Shown one piece after another: positions 17,092 to 24,479 of a DNA stretch of 31,136 nucleotides; the stretch's first letter is position 1; each line of letters opens with the position of its first letter. The notes beneath the pieces were generated by a model. That model was not told the DNA's origin, did no database searches, and saw only the letters and a list, made by a program, of their open reading frames with translations. Origin of the DNA: an uncultured Actinomycetes bacterium (lineage in GTDB: Bacteria > Actinomycetota > Thermoleophilia > Gaiellales > Gaiellaceae); the NCBI GenBank assembly GCA_903930195.1, contig CAIYXH010000247.1, positions 1 through 31,136 of the forward strand, written 5' to 3'. A program made the position numbers and the translations under genes.

Positions 17092-18464
17092 GCGAGCCGC
17101 TCCTCACCGCCGACGAGACCCGTGCCGCCGAGGCGGCGCACGCGGGGCCGATGGACGAGCTGATGGAGCGCGCCGGCACCGCGGTCGCCGAGGCGGTCAT
17201 CGCGCGGTTCGAAGGGCGAGTCACCGTCGTCTGCGGCAGCGGCAACAACGGGGGCGACGGACGCGTCTGCGCGCGCGTGCTGCGCGAGCGTGGGCGCGAC
17301 GTGACGATCGTCGAGGGCTTCGGCGAGCTCGGCGAGCCCGACGTCATCGTCGATGCCGTGCTCGGGATCGGGTTGAAGGAGGCGCCCCGCGAGGACGTCG
17401 CGCGGATGATCGAGCGGATCAACGCCGCCGGCGCGCCTGTCGTCGCGGTCGACGTTCCCTCCGGCGTGAACGCCTCGACCGGAGAGATCCCCGGCGCTGC
17501 CGTGCGCGCCGCAGTCACCGTCACCTTTGCCGCGACGAAGGTCGGGCTCGCGATCGCCCCCGGGAGGTTCGCCGCCGGCGAGGTCGTCGTCGCGCCGATC
17601 GGGCTCGACGTCGCAGAGCACGAGCACCGCCTCGTCACCGAGGACGTGCTCGCCCAGGTTCCGCGCAAGAGCGCCGACAGCACCAAGTACCGCGCGGGCT
17701 CGGTGCTCGTCGCGGGCGGCTCGCCGGGGATGACGGGTGCCATCGTCCTCTCGTCGCTCGCCGCCTTTCGCGCCGACGCGGGCTACGTGCAGGCCGCGAT
17801 CCCGCAGTCGGCCATGCCGTCGGTCGAGGCTCATCTGCTCGAGGCCGTCAAGCTCCCGCTTGCCGAGGACTCGGCGGGGCGGCTGCTGCGCCGCTCGGCC
17901 GAAGCCGTGATCGAGGCAGCCGCGAAGGCCGACGCGATCGCGATTGGCCCCGGGCTCGGGCGGAGCGAGGGAACGCAGGCGTTCGTTCGCGAGGTGCTCG
18001 ACAACGTCGACCTTCCCGTCGTGCTCGACGCCGACGCGCTCTGGGAGCTCGAGCCGGTCACCCGGCGCGCCGCGACCGTGATCACGCCGCACGCCGGCGA
18101 GCTCGCGCGGCTCCTCGACGCCGAGGCCACCGAGGTCGAGGCGCATCGCCGCGAAGCCGCGCGCCGCGCCGCCTCGCGCTACGGCTGCGTCGTGCTGCTC
18201 AAGGGCGCCGACACGATCGTCGCCGCGCCGCGCGTCGGGCTGCTCATCGCGGGCTCCGGGACGCCCGCGCTCGCGACGGCAGGAACCGGCGACGTGCTCA
18301 CCGGTGTTGTCGCAGCCTTTTTGGCGAAGGGGATGGAGGCCCAGCTCGCGGCAGCGGCAGCAGCCGTCGCCCACGGTGTCGCCTCGCGGCTCGTCGGCGG
18401 CCCGGGCATGGTCGCGAGCGACCTGCTCCCTGCGCTGCGCCAGGCCCTCGCCGCCGCTGCCTGA
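17088..18464 (+). CDS. nnr: Bifunctional NAD(P)H-hydrate repair enzyme (epimerase + dehydratase)
   Basis: Repairs damaged NADHX/NADPHX. It has 458 residues from GTG 17088. The N-terminal YjeF_N epimerase domain (about 1-195) shows GSGNNGGDGRV, VDVPSGVN and TFAATKVGL. The C-terminal ribokinase-like dehydratase (about 205-458) shows VLVAGGSPGMTGA, GPGLGR, DADAL, TPHAGELARLL and GTPALATAGTGDVLTGV. The epimerase half is somewhat compact but keeps its key motifs. Coupled to acpS (4-nt overlap) and to alr (TGATG). Confidence 0.95.
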   Translation: MSEPLLTADETRAAEAAHAGPMDELMERAGTAVAEAVIARFEGRVTVVCGSGNNGGDGRVCARVLRERGRDVTIVEGFGELGEPDVIVDAVLGIGLKEAPREDVARMIERINAAGAPVVAVDVPSGVNASTGEIPGAAVRAAVTVTFAATKVGLAIAPGRFAAGEVVVAPIGLDVAEHEHRLVTEDVLAQVPRKSADSTKYRAGSVLVAGGSPGMTGAIVLSSLAAFRADAGYVQAAIPQSAMPSVEAHLLEAVKLPLAEDSAGRLLRRSAEAVIEAAAKADAIAIGPGLGRSEGTQAFVREVLDNVDLPVVLDADALWELEPVTRRAATVITPHAGELARLLDAEATEVEAHRREAARRAASRYGCVVLLKGADTIVAAPRVGLLIAGSGTPALATAGTGDVLTGVVAAFLAKGMEAQLAAAAAAVAHGVASRLVGGPGMVASDLLPALRQALAAAA

Positions 18465-19570
18465 TGGCCCGCAGCGAGGTCACGATCGACCTGGCGGCGC
18501 TCCGCGCGAACGTGCGCCGCCTCTCTACCCTCGCCGCACCTGCCGAGCTCTGGGCTGTCGTCAAGGCCGACGGCTACGGCCACGGGGCGGTCGACTGTGG
18601 CCGGGCCGCGCTCGATGCGGGTGCAACGACGCTCTGCGTCGCCACGGTCGGTGAGGCGCTCGAGCTACGCGCGCAGCTGCCTGAGCCGCGGTTGCTCGTC
18701 CTCGGCCCGACGGGGGCCGCTGATGTCGCCACTGCCCGTGAGGCGCGGCTCGAGCTGACGGTCGGCGACGGTGAGGTGCCGGTGGACGTGCCCGTGCACC
18801 TGAAGCTCGACACCGGCATGGGGCGCTGGGGCACACGCGTGCTCGGCGAGGTTCCCGCGAACGTGGTCGGGCTGATGACCCACTTCGCGACCTCCGACAC
18901 GGATCTCGACTTCGCTCGTGGGCAGCTCACACGCTTCCTCGAGGCGACCGAGGCGCACGCGGGGCTCACGCGCCACACGGCGAACAGCGCGGCCACCCTG
19001 CGGCTGCCTGAGGCGCGGCTCGATGCGGTGCGCTGTGGGATCGCGCTCTACGGGATCTCGCCGTTCGGCACCGACGCTGCCGACGACGGGCTCACGCCCG
19101 TGCTCGGCTGGCGCAGCGAGCTCGCCTCGGTGCGGAACCTCGCTCCGGGTCAGTCGACGGGCTACGGCCGCCGGTTCGTCGCGACCGAGGAGACCTGGAT
19201 CGGCACGGTGCCCGTCGGGTACGCCGACGGCTTCCGCCGCGGCCTGACGGGGACCCGCGTGCTCGTCGCCGGCGAGGCGTGCGAGGTGGTGGGGACGGTC
19301 TCGATGGACGCCTTCGCCGTGCGTCTGCCCGGCAAGCTGCCGGTCGGCACGGAGGTGACCCTCGTCGGCGCCGGTGTCCCGCTCGAGGCCCACGCCCGCG
19401 TCCTCGGCACGATCGCCTACGAGCTCGCCACCGGCCTGCGCGCGAATCCGGCACGAACCAGGCGCCTGGTTCAGGGACTGTCCCCCGAAGGGGGCCTGTC
19501 CCGAAGTTCGCCTGCCCGTGGTGCTTCGAACGTCAGGACGGGCCCCGACTCCGTCGGGGGCAGTCCCTAG
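18464..19570 (+). CDS. alr: Alanine racemase with repeat-encoded C-terminal tail
   Basis: PLP enzyme making D-alanine for peptidoglycan. It has 368 residues. PLP Lys34 lies in VVKADGYGHG and the second catalytic base is probably Tyr234 in STGYGRRFVA; GYADGF and VSMDAF are also typical. The barrel is shortened near res 100-110, where relatives usually have a longer helix-loop. The family-like sequence ends at about ANPARTRRL (334). The remaining ~34 residues are the translation of palindromic repeats at 19455-19570 and are probably a non-functional extension. The stop overlaps that of the convergent SDR gene (CTAG). Confidence 0.94.
   Translation: MARSEVTIDLAALRANVRRLSTLAAPAELWAVVKADGYGHGAVDCGRAALDAGATTLCVATVGEALELRAQLPEPRLLVLGPTGAADVATAREARLELTVGDGEVPVDVPVHLKLDTGMGRWGTRVLGEVPANVVGLMTHFATSDTDLDFARGQLTRFLEATEAHAGLTRHTANSAATLRLPEARLDAVRCGIALYGISPFGTDAADDGLTPVLGWRSELASVRNLAPGQSTGYGRRFVATEETWIGTVPVGYADGFRRGLTGTRVLVAGEACEVVGTVSMDAFAVRLPGKLPVGTEVTLVGAGVPLEAHARVLGTIAYELATGLRANPARTRRLVQGLSPEGGLSRSSPARGASNVRTGPDSVGGSP
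19455..19570. repeat. Repeat cluster: 18-bp palindrome plus two opposed repeat copies (4 and 5)
   Basis: 19455-19472 is the perfect palindrome GAACCAGGCGCCTGGTTC. Copy 4 (19470-19510) is copy 1 in inverted orientation with a CCCCC-GAA-GGGGG inner stem. Copy 5 (19527-19570) is in the forward orientation with inner stem CCCCGAC-TCC-GTCGGGG. The cluster fills the junction between two convergent genes and lies inside the alr reading frame. Confidence 0.78.
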
Positions 19571-20268
19571 AAGCGGCCGAGCACGCGGGCGACGAGGCCC
19601 GGCGCGAGCGCCTGGATCCAGATGAGCGGGCGGTACCAGCGCGGCACGACGATCTCGCGCCTCCCGGACTCGATGGCCGCGACGATGCGGTCTGCGACGA
19701 ACGGAGGATCGACCACCAGGCGGCCCATGAGGAAGTTGAAGCGCGACCGCTGCGGAAAGCCGGGCGTCTCGACGAAGCCGGGGTTGACCGTCAGCACGTC
19801 GACTCCCTGTGACGCGAGCTCGGCGGCGATCGAGCGCGAGAACCCGAGCTGCGCGTGCTTCGACGCGGAGTAGGGGCCGACCGCGATCGTGCCGGCGACG
19901 GAGACCACGTTGACTACGCGTGCGCCGCGCCCGAGGGCAGGCATGAAGGCGCGGAGGGTCCAGACCGAGCCGAGGTAGTTCGTCCGCAGCACCCGCTCGA
20001 CGTGGTCGAGATCGCCTGAGAGGAAGCCCTCGCGCATGCCGACGCCTGCGTTGTTCACGAGCAGGTCGACGCGCGGGTGCCGTTCGAGCACGCGTGCAGC
20101 CGCCGCCTCGACCGAGGCGCGGTCGGCGACGTCGCACTCCTCGTGCTCGGCCGCCTCCGGTGCCGGACGGCGTGAGAGCCCGACCACATGCCAGCCCTGC
20201 CCGGCGAGCGCGCGGCAGAGCGCGGCCCCGATGCCCGACGACGCTCCCGTGACGACCGCTACGCGCAT
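19567..20268 (-). CDS. Short-chain dehydrogenase/reductase
   Basis: NAD(P)-dependent oxidoreductase of 233 residues. The Rossmann motif TGASSGIG is at 7-14, NNAG at 72-75, catalytic Ser123, Tyr133 and Lys137 in the order S-(9)-YxxxK. An Arg after the second strand (SRR) suggests NADP preference. The C-terminal PRWYRPLIWIQALAPGLVARVLGRF is hydrophobic, as in SDRs that attach to membranes. The ATG at 20268 is preferred because TATGGT lies 8 nt upstream; upstream codons belong to the divergent fabI region. Substrate unknown. Confidence 0.92.
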   Translation of the reverse strand: MRVAVVTGASSGIGAALCRALAGQGWHVVGLSRRPAPEAAEHEECDVADRASVEAAAARVLERHPRVDLLVNNAGVGMREGFLSGDLDHVERVLRTNYLGSVWTLRAFMPALGRGARVVNVVSVAGTIAVGPYSASKHAQLGFSRSIAAELASQGVDVLTVNPGFVETPGFPQRSRFNFLMGRLVVDPPFVADRIVAAIESGRREIVVPRWYRPLIWIQALAPGLVARVLGRF

Positions 20269-20276
20269 CAGGTGCG

Positions 20277-20301
20277 ACCATACCTCCCGGGCGGATAGAG
20301 T
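20277..20301. promoter_or_regulatory. Back-to-back -10 elements of SDR (minus) and fabI (plus)
   Basis: Minus-strand TATGGT (20282-20277) ends 8 nt before the SDR ATG; plus-strand TAGAGT (20296-20301) ends 7 nt before the fabI GTG. The two -10 elements are 13 bp apart in a 40-bp intergenic region, so each would have its -35 region over the other promoter. Confidence 0.5.
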
Positions 20302-20308
20302 CGGGGGC

Positions 20309-21094
20309 GTGGCAGACGCACGTCCATTCGAGGGAAAGCGCGGGCTCGTGCTCGGTGTGGCGAATCGCCGCTCGATCGCCTGGGCGATCGCGAAGCGCCT
20401 CGCCGACGGCGGTGCCCAGCTCGCGTTCACCTATCAGGGCGACCGCATCGAGGGCAACGTGCGCGAGCTGGCCGACTCGATCGGCAGCCCGCTCGTCACC
20501 TCGTGCGACGTGCGCTCCGACGAGGACATCGCGCGGGTCTTCTCCGAGGTGGGGGAGGCCTTCGGCGGCGAGCTCGACCTGCTGATCCACTCCGTCGCGT
20601 TCGCCGCGGCCGAGGATCTCGAGGGCCGCTTCACCGACACGCCCCGCGACCGCTTCTGGATGGCGGTCGACGTCAGCGCCTACTCGCTCGTCGCGGTCAG
20701 CCGCGCGGCCGAGCCGCTGATGGAGAAGACCGGCGGTGGCTCGATCGTCACCATGACCTATCTGGGTGGTGAGCGGGCCGTCCCGCACTACAACGTGATG
20801 GGCGTCGCCAAGGCGACCCTCGACGCGAGCGTCAAGTACCTCGCGGCGGATCTCGGCGCGAAGAACATCCGCGTCAACGCCGTCTCGGCAGGCCCCGTCC
20901 GCACGCTCGCGGCCCGCTCGATCGCCGGCTTCGGGACGATGGAGTCGATCGTCGAGGAGCGCGCCCCGCTCCACCGGGCGATCGACGCGGAAGACGTCGC
21001 CGGCGCCTCGGCCTACCTGCTCTCGGACGATGCACGCAACGTGACCGGCACGACGCTCTACGTCGATGCCGGGTATCACGCGATGGGAATGTAA
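20309..21094 (+). CDS. fabI: Enoyl-[acyl-carrier-protein] reductase (NADH)
   Basis: Last step of each fatty-acid elongation cycle; the triclosan/isoniazid target type. It has 261 residues from GTG 20309. Features are the N-terminal GKRGLVLGVANRRSIAWAIA with the FabI-type glycine pattern, HSVAFA, Tyr151 in MTYLGG, and the catalytic Tyr161-x6-Lys168 (YNVMGVAK). The C-terminus DDARNVTGTTLYVDAGYHAMGM is diagnostic. The longer upstream ORF is rejected because GTG 20309 sits behind a -10 and gives the standard start. A terminator follows directly. Confidence 0.95.
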   Translation: MADARPFEGKRGLVLGVANRRSIAWAIAKRLADGGAQLAFTYQGDRIEGNVRELADSIGSPLVTSCDVRSDEDIARVFSEVGEAFGGELDLLIHSVAFAAAEDLEGRFTDTPRDRFWMAVDVSAYSLVAVSRAAEPLMEKTGGGSIVTMTYLGGERAVPHYNVMGVAKATLDASVKYLAADLGAKNIRVNAVSAGPVRTLAARSIAGFGTMESIVEERAPLHRAIDAEDVAGASAYLLSDDARNVTGTTLYVDAGYHAMGM

Positions 21095-21097
21095 GTC

Positions 21098-21118
21098 GCA
21101 GCGTTTCCGCTGCCTTTT
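21098..21118 (+). terminator. Intrinsic terminator of fabI
   Basis: Stem GCAGCG-TTTC-CGCTGC (21098-21113) followed by CTTTTCC, starting 3 bases after the fabI stop. Confidence 0.75.
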
Positions 21119-21163
21119 CCGTCCCGCGCGTACGAATCCCGATTAGTTTCTTCCGAACAACCC

Positions 21164-21192
21164 TTGCGGCGTGCCTGCGCGTCCTCTATTGT
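21164..21192 (+). promoter_or_regulatory. Promoter of the small ORF at 21214
   Basis: TTGCGG (21164-21169), exactly 17 bp, then TATTGT (21187-21192). It predicts a start near 21199 and a leader of about 15 nt with an SD. The stretch 21119-21163 shows nothing else. Confidence 0.55.
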
Positions 21193-21213
21193 CGAGCGCG
21201 AGGAAGGTCACCT

Positions 21214-21336
21214 ATGACGAACGCGCAGACACCCACCACTCACACGTTCCTGGCTCCGGCCAAGACCGTGGCCGCCTCGTGCGCGCGTCCGCGTACGGCG
21301 AAGGTAGACGTCCTCACCGGCTGGCGCTCGGGCTAG
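21214..21336 (+). CDS. Putative 40-residue protein or leader peptide with own promoter, SD and terminator
   Basis: ATG 21214 to TAG 21336. AGGAAGG (21201-21207) lies 6 nt upstream, a promoter before that, and an intrinsic terminator 29 bases after the stop, so this is a complete monocistronic unit. The peptide begins MTNAQTPTTHTFLAPAK, has one Cys near the middle and a basic middle portion, and ends VDVLTGWRSG. No signal peptide or TM segment is evident. I do not recognise a family. No run of a single amino acid points to classical amino-acid attenuation. It could be a small functional protein or a regulatory sORF. Confidence 0.5.
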   Translation: MTNAQTPTTHTFLAPAKTVAASCARPRTAKVDVLTGWRSG

Positions 21337-21364
21337 AAGCGAGCACACACCAGCTTTGCGTGAG

Positions 21365-21386
21365 GGCGACCCGGAGGGTCGCCTTT
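21365..21386 (+). terminator. Intrinsic terminator of the small ORF
   Basis: Perfect stem GGCGACCC-GGA-GGGTCGCC followed by TTTGTCGTTTC. Confidence 0.8.
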
Positions 21387-21648
21387 GTCGTTTCAGGACA
21401 CAAAAAGTCGCCTGCAACACGGTGTCGGCTTTAGCGTGCGATTTTAGCGATGAGAGGTGAGAAGGTCGGCACGGAGATGATGAAAGGACACGAGCATGAT
21501 CCATGCGTTTCTGGTTCAGCCGGTCCGCTCGCCGCCGTTGCGCGGTGAGCGGTACGCGGCCAGAGTGATCGCGCTCCGGGTTCGGCGGAGCGCACGGAAG
21601 GAGCACCCGAGGGTCGTCCCGCAAGGACGGCCCTCGGCCGTTGCGCCC
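21387..21648 (+). other. Structured region with possible second small ORF
   Basis: No conventional gene. A possible ORF of 32 codons runs from ATG 21450 to TGA 21548 (internal Mets at 21477 and 21480), with TAGCGT at 21432-21437 upstream. Another ATG at 21496 with AAAGGA upstream opens a frame that runs without stop into antisense ybdK and is not credible as a long protein. At 21607-21637 a 13-bp hairpin CCGAGGGTCGTCC-CGCAA-GGACGGCCCTCGG has its one wobble as G-U on the plus strand, suggesting plus-strand RNA. No T run follows it. On the minus strand the same hairpin could end ybdK. Confidence 0.3.
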
Positions 21649-22797
21649 TCAGGCCCGCGCGCCCGCCTCGGTCTCGACCGCGAGCTCCCGCGCCACCGCG
21701 ACGATGTCCTGGCTCTCGTCCCACGCGCGGAGCTGACTGTCCGCGCTCGTGCCGCGGGCGAGGATCTCCTCGATGCCGGCGAGCTCGCGCTCCGATCCCA
21801 GCTCGCGTGCATGTGGCTCGAGCTCGCGCACGGTGCGGCGGATCAGCTCCGCCACGGACACCCGTTCGTCGTCGCCCGTGCGGAGATCCATGACCGGCGC
21901 CTCGAGGCCGTGGCGGGCGACGAGCCACTTGTTCTCGGTGGTCAACGCGCGATGGTAGGCCGGCACCTCCTCGCCCGCCTCGACCTGCTCCGAGAGCAGC
22001 TTCACGAGTGCCTGGAAGTAGGCCGCGATCGCGACGACGTCCTCGAGTCGGGTGACCGCGTCGCAGACGCGCAGCTCGAGCGTTCCGAGCCGCGGATGCG
22101 GGCGGATGTCCCACCAGATGTGCGTGTAGTCGGCGATGCACCCGGTGCGCTCGAGCTGTCCGACGACGGCGGCGAACTCCTCGTAGTTCGCAAAGCGCGG
22201 TGGCACGCCGGAGCGGGGGAAGGCCGAGAAGACCATCTGCCGCGACGAGTGGAGTCCCGTTCTCTCGCCACGCCAAAAGGGCGAGCTCGCCGAGAGCGCG
22301 AGGAGCTCCGGCAGGTGGACGATCAGCCCGTTCAGCACCTGGACGGACGCCTCGGGGCTCGCGACGGCGGCGTGCACGTGCATCCCGAAGATCAGCTCGC
22401 GCCGGGCGATGTACTGCAGCTGGTCGACGAGCTCGCGGTACCGGTCCTTCTCGGTGATCCGCTGGCGCTCGAACAGGCTGAATGGATGCGTGCCGGCCGA
22501 GGCGAAGCGGCAGCCCCGTTCGAGCGCGAGCTCGCCGACGTAGGCACGCAGCTTGCGGAGCTGTTCCCCGATCTCGGCCGGACCGGAGCAGACGGGCGTC
22601 GTGATCTCGAGCACCGACTCCATCAACTCGGGGTTGAGGCGCGCCGCGAACTCGCCGTCGATCCCGGCGAGCATCGAGTCGATGTGCTGGACGAGATCCC
22701 AGGTGTCCGGGTCGAGGAGCATGTACTCCTCCTCGACACCGAGCGTGTACGGGGCGCTCGAGCCGAAGACGTGCTCGAGCACGCTCGACTCGCTCAC
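21649..22797 (-). CDS. Carboxylate-amine ligase, YbdK/GCS2 family
   Basis: ATP-dependent ligase related to glutamate-cysteine ligase type 2; relatives make gamma-glutamylcysteine or similar dipeptides. It has 382 residues from GTG 22797. Features are LGVEEEYMLLDPDTWDL near the N-terminus, EITTPVCSGP, the ASAGTHPFS segment, GMHVHAAV, and the SSPFW and LELRVCDAVT stretches, all typical of GCS2. The GTG overlaps the stop of the RidA gene (GTGA), so the two are an operon. Whether it makes a glutathione precursor is unknown; actinobacteria usually use other thiols. Confidence 0.92.
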   Translation of the reverse strand: MSESSVLEHVFGSSAPYTLGVEEEYMLLDPDTWDLVQHIDSMLAGIDGEFAARLNPELMESVLEITTPVCSGPAEIGEQLRKLRAYVGELALERGCRFASAGTHPFSLFERQRITEKDRYRELVDQLQYIARRELIFGMHVHAAVASPEASVQVLNGLIVHLPELLALSASSPFWRGERTGLHSSRQMVFSAFPRSGVPPRFANYEEFAAVVGQLERTGCIADYTHIWWDIRPHPRLGTLELRVCDAVTRLEDVVAIAAYFQALVKLLSEQVEAGEEVPAYHRALTTENKWLVARHGLEAPVMDLRTGDDERVSVAELIRRTVRELEPHARELGSERELAGIEEILARGTSADSQLRAWDESQDIVAVARELAVETEAGARA

Positions 22798-23171
22798 CGA
22801 ACTGCCTCGGCCTCGATCTCGACGACCCACCTGGGGTCGAGCAGCTGGGTGACGATGCCGGTCGTCGCGGGACGGACCCCCGCGAACGCCTCGCCGTGGG
22901 CGCGACCGACCTCGTCGATCAGTGACGCGTCGGTGACGTAGATCCGGGTGCGCACGACGTGCTCGAGCCCGAAGCCGGCCTCGGCGAGCGCGCGTCCGAT
23001 GATCTCGAGGCAGATGCGCGCCTGACCGTAGGCGTCGGCCGGCGGGTCGGCGTCGCCCGGCATGATCGGCGCCGTCCCCGAGACCCACACCTGGTCGCCG
23101 ACGCGGACAGCGCGCGAGTAGCCGACGCGCTCCTCGAAGGCTGCACCTGACGAGATCAGCTCACGATCCAC
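22794..23171 (-). CDS. RidA-family reactive-intermediate deaminase
   Basis: 125 residues from GTG 23171, close to canonical RidA length. Features are an N-terminal ISSGAAFEERVGYSRAVRVGD, VWVSGTAP, the helix EIIGRALAEAGFGLEHVVRTRIYV and the C-terminal PATTGIVTQLLDPRWVVEIEAEAV, where the substrate Arg of canonical RidA is replaced by Thr-rich sequence. It is therefore a RidA-superfamily member but not certainly an enamine deaminase. It is translationally coupled to the ybdK-type ligase and divergent from the beta-lactamase-like gene across 18 bp. Confidence 0.88.
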   Translation of the reverse strand: MDRELISSGAAFEERVGYSRAVRVGDQVWVSGTAPIMPGDADPPADAYGQARICLEIIGRALAEAGFGLEHVVRTRIYVTDASLIDEVGRAHGEAFAGVRPATTGIVTQLLDPRWVVEIEAEAVR

Positions 23172-23176
23172 GGCGG

Positions 23177-23183
23177 TAGTGTC
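23177..23183. promoter_or_regulatory. Overlapping divergent -10 sequences
   Basis: Plus-strand TAGTGT (23177-23182) ends 7 nt before ATG 23190. The opposite strand of the same bases reads GACACT, 6 nt from GTG 23171 and one mismatch from TACACT. One element may serve both genes. Confidence 0.4.
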
Positions 23184-23189
23184 GTCGCG

Positions 23190-23972
23190 ATGGACGCTCT
23201 GAGGCAAATCGACGGCTGGCCGTGCACCAACGCGGCCGTCGCGGTCGTTGGGGCGGCCGACGCTGTCTACGGCCAGGTCGAGCGGCCGTTCGCCTGGGCG
23301 TCGGTCACGAAGATCGCCACCGCCGTCGCGGCGCTCGTCGCGGTCGAGGAGGGCGTCGTCGACCTCGACGAGCCCGCCGGCCCGGAGGGCTCCACCGTCC
23401 GCCACCTGCTGGCGCACGCCTCCGGCCTGGGCATGGACGACGCGACCGTGCTCGCGCGGCCCGGCGAGCGGCGCGTCTACTCGAACGCAGGTTTCGAGCT
23501 GCTCGCCGCGACGGTCGCCCATCGGGGGGGCATCCCGTTCGCGCGCTACTTCGAGGAAGTCTGGGGCTTTCCGCTCGCCGGCTCGCCGGCACACGGCGTG
23601 ACGGCGACGATCGAGGAGCTCCGCACCGTCGCCCATGAGCTCCTCGTGCCCCGGCGTCTTGCCCCCGAAACGCTCGCAGAGGCAGCCACGGTGCAGTTCC
23701 CGGGGCTCGACGGCGTGCTCCCCGGGTTCGGCCGGATGAGCCCGAACGACTGGGGTCTCGGACTCGAGGTGCGCGACGGCAAGGCGCCGCACTGGACGGG
23801 CGCGCGCAACAGCGCGGCGACGTTCGGCCACTTCGGGCGGGCCGGCGGCTTCCTCTGGGTCGACCCGGAGGCGGGGATCGCGCTCGCCTGCCTCACCGAC
23901 CTCGACTTCGGCGACTGGGCGAAGGACGCGTGGCCCCGCCTGAGCGACGCCGTCCTCTCTAGCCTCTCGTAG
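23190..23972 (+). CDS. Serine beta-lactamase-like / class C penicillin-binding-protein fold hydrolase
   Basis: 260 residues of the PF00144-type serine hydrolase family, shorter than true class C enzymes. The nucleophile motif S-x-x-K is SVTK (Ser38, Lys41), the second motif YSN is at 97-99, and HFGRAGG (about 214-220) takes the place of KTG. No signal peptide is present, so it is probably a cytoplasmic esterase or peptidase rather than an antibiotic-resistance enzyme. The next gene starts 3 nt downstream. Confidence 0.88.
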   Translation: MDALRQIDGWPCTNAAVAVVGAADAVYGQVERPFAWASVTKIATAVAALVAVEEGVVDLDEPAGPEGSTVRHLLAHASGLGMDDATVLARPGERRVYSNAGFELLAATVAHRGGIPFARYFEEVWGFPLAGSPAHGVTATIEELRTVAHELLVPRRLAPETLAEAATVQFPGLDGVLPGFGRMSPNDWGLGLEVRDGKAPHWTGARNSAATFGHFGRAGGFLWVDPEAGIALACLTDLDFGDWAKDAWPRLSDAVLSSLS

Positions 23973-23975
23973 GAG

Positions 23976-24473
23976 ATGGGACGCCTCGACGGCTGGAAGC
24001 TCTGCCCCCGCTGCGGCACCGGGCTCGAGCCGCATCACGACAAGCACCTCCGCTGCCCGAGCTGCGGCTCCGAGTACTGGGCGAACGCCGCCCCGGCGGT
24101 GCAAGGGCTGCTCGAGCGCGACGGGAAGGTGCTGCTCGGTCGCCGGGCGCTCGAGCCGCGCAAGGGCTACTGGGACATCCCGGGCGGCTTCCTCGAAGAG
24201 ACCGAGGAGCCGCTCGACGGTCTCCGGCGCGAGTTCGTCGAAGAGACCGGCTTGCACGTCGAGCCCGTTCGTTTCATCGGCGCGTTCCTCGACCCCTACG
24301 ACGGGCCCTACGTCCTCGGCCTCTCGTGGGTCGTGCGCGGGGAGGGTGAGCCGGTGGCCGCCGACGACGTCGCCGAGCTCGCCTGGTTCGGCCCCGACGA
24401 GCTGCCCGACGAGATGGCGTTCGCGAGCCAGCACGAGGCTCTCCGCCGCTGGGCGGAGAACCTCGACGCCTGA
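23976..24473 (+). CDS. Nudix hydrolase with N-terminal zinc ribbon
   Basis: 165 residues. A zinc ribbon (Cys10, Cys13, Cys27, Cys30) precedes the complete Nudix box from Gly71 to Leu93 (GX5EX7REUXEEXGU), so it should hydrolyse a nucleoside diphosphate derivative with Mg2+. The layout resembles a small NudC-like (NADH pyrophosphatase) protein, but the C-terminal NudC signature is not seen. It follows the beta-lactamase-like gene by 3 nt and is convergent with trxA, with 6 bp between the stops and no terminator. Confidence 0.9.
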   Translation: MGRLDGWKLCPRCGTGLEPHHDKHLRCPSCGSEYWANAAPAVQGLLERDGKVLLGRRALEPRKGYWDIPGGFLEETEEPLDGLRREFVEETGLHVEPVRFIGAFLDPYDGPYVLGLSWVVRGEGEPVAADDVAELAWFGPDELPDEMAFASQHEALRRWAENLDA

Positions 24474-24479
24474 CGCGAA

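Noticed and set aside
21496..22941. Plus-strand ORF of 481 codons starting with a plausible SD
   Set aside because: Almost all of it is antisense to ybdK; only its first ~50 codons lie in non-coding DNA and have no stop of their own.
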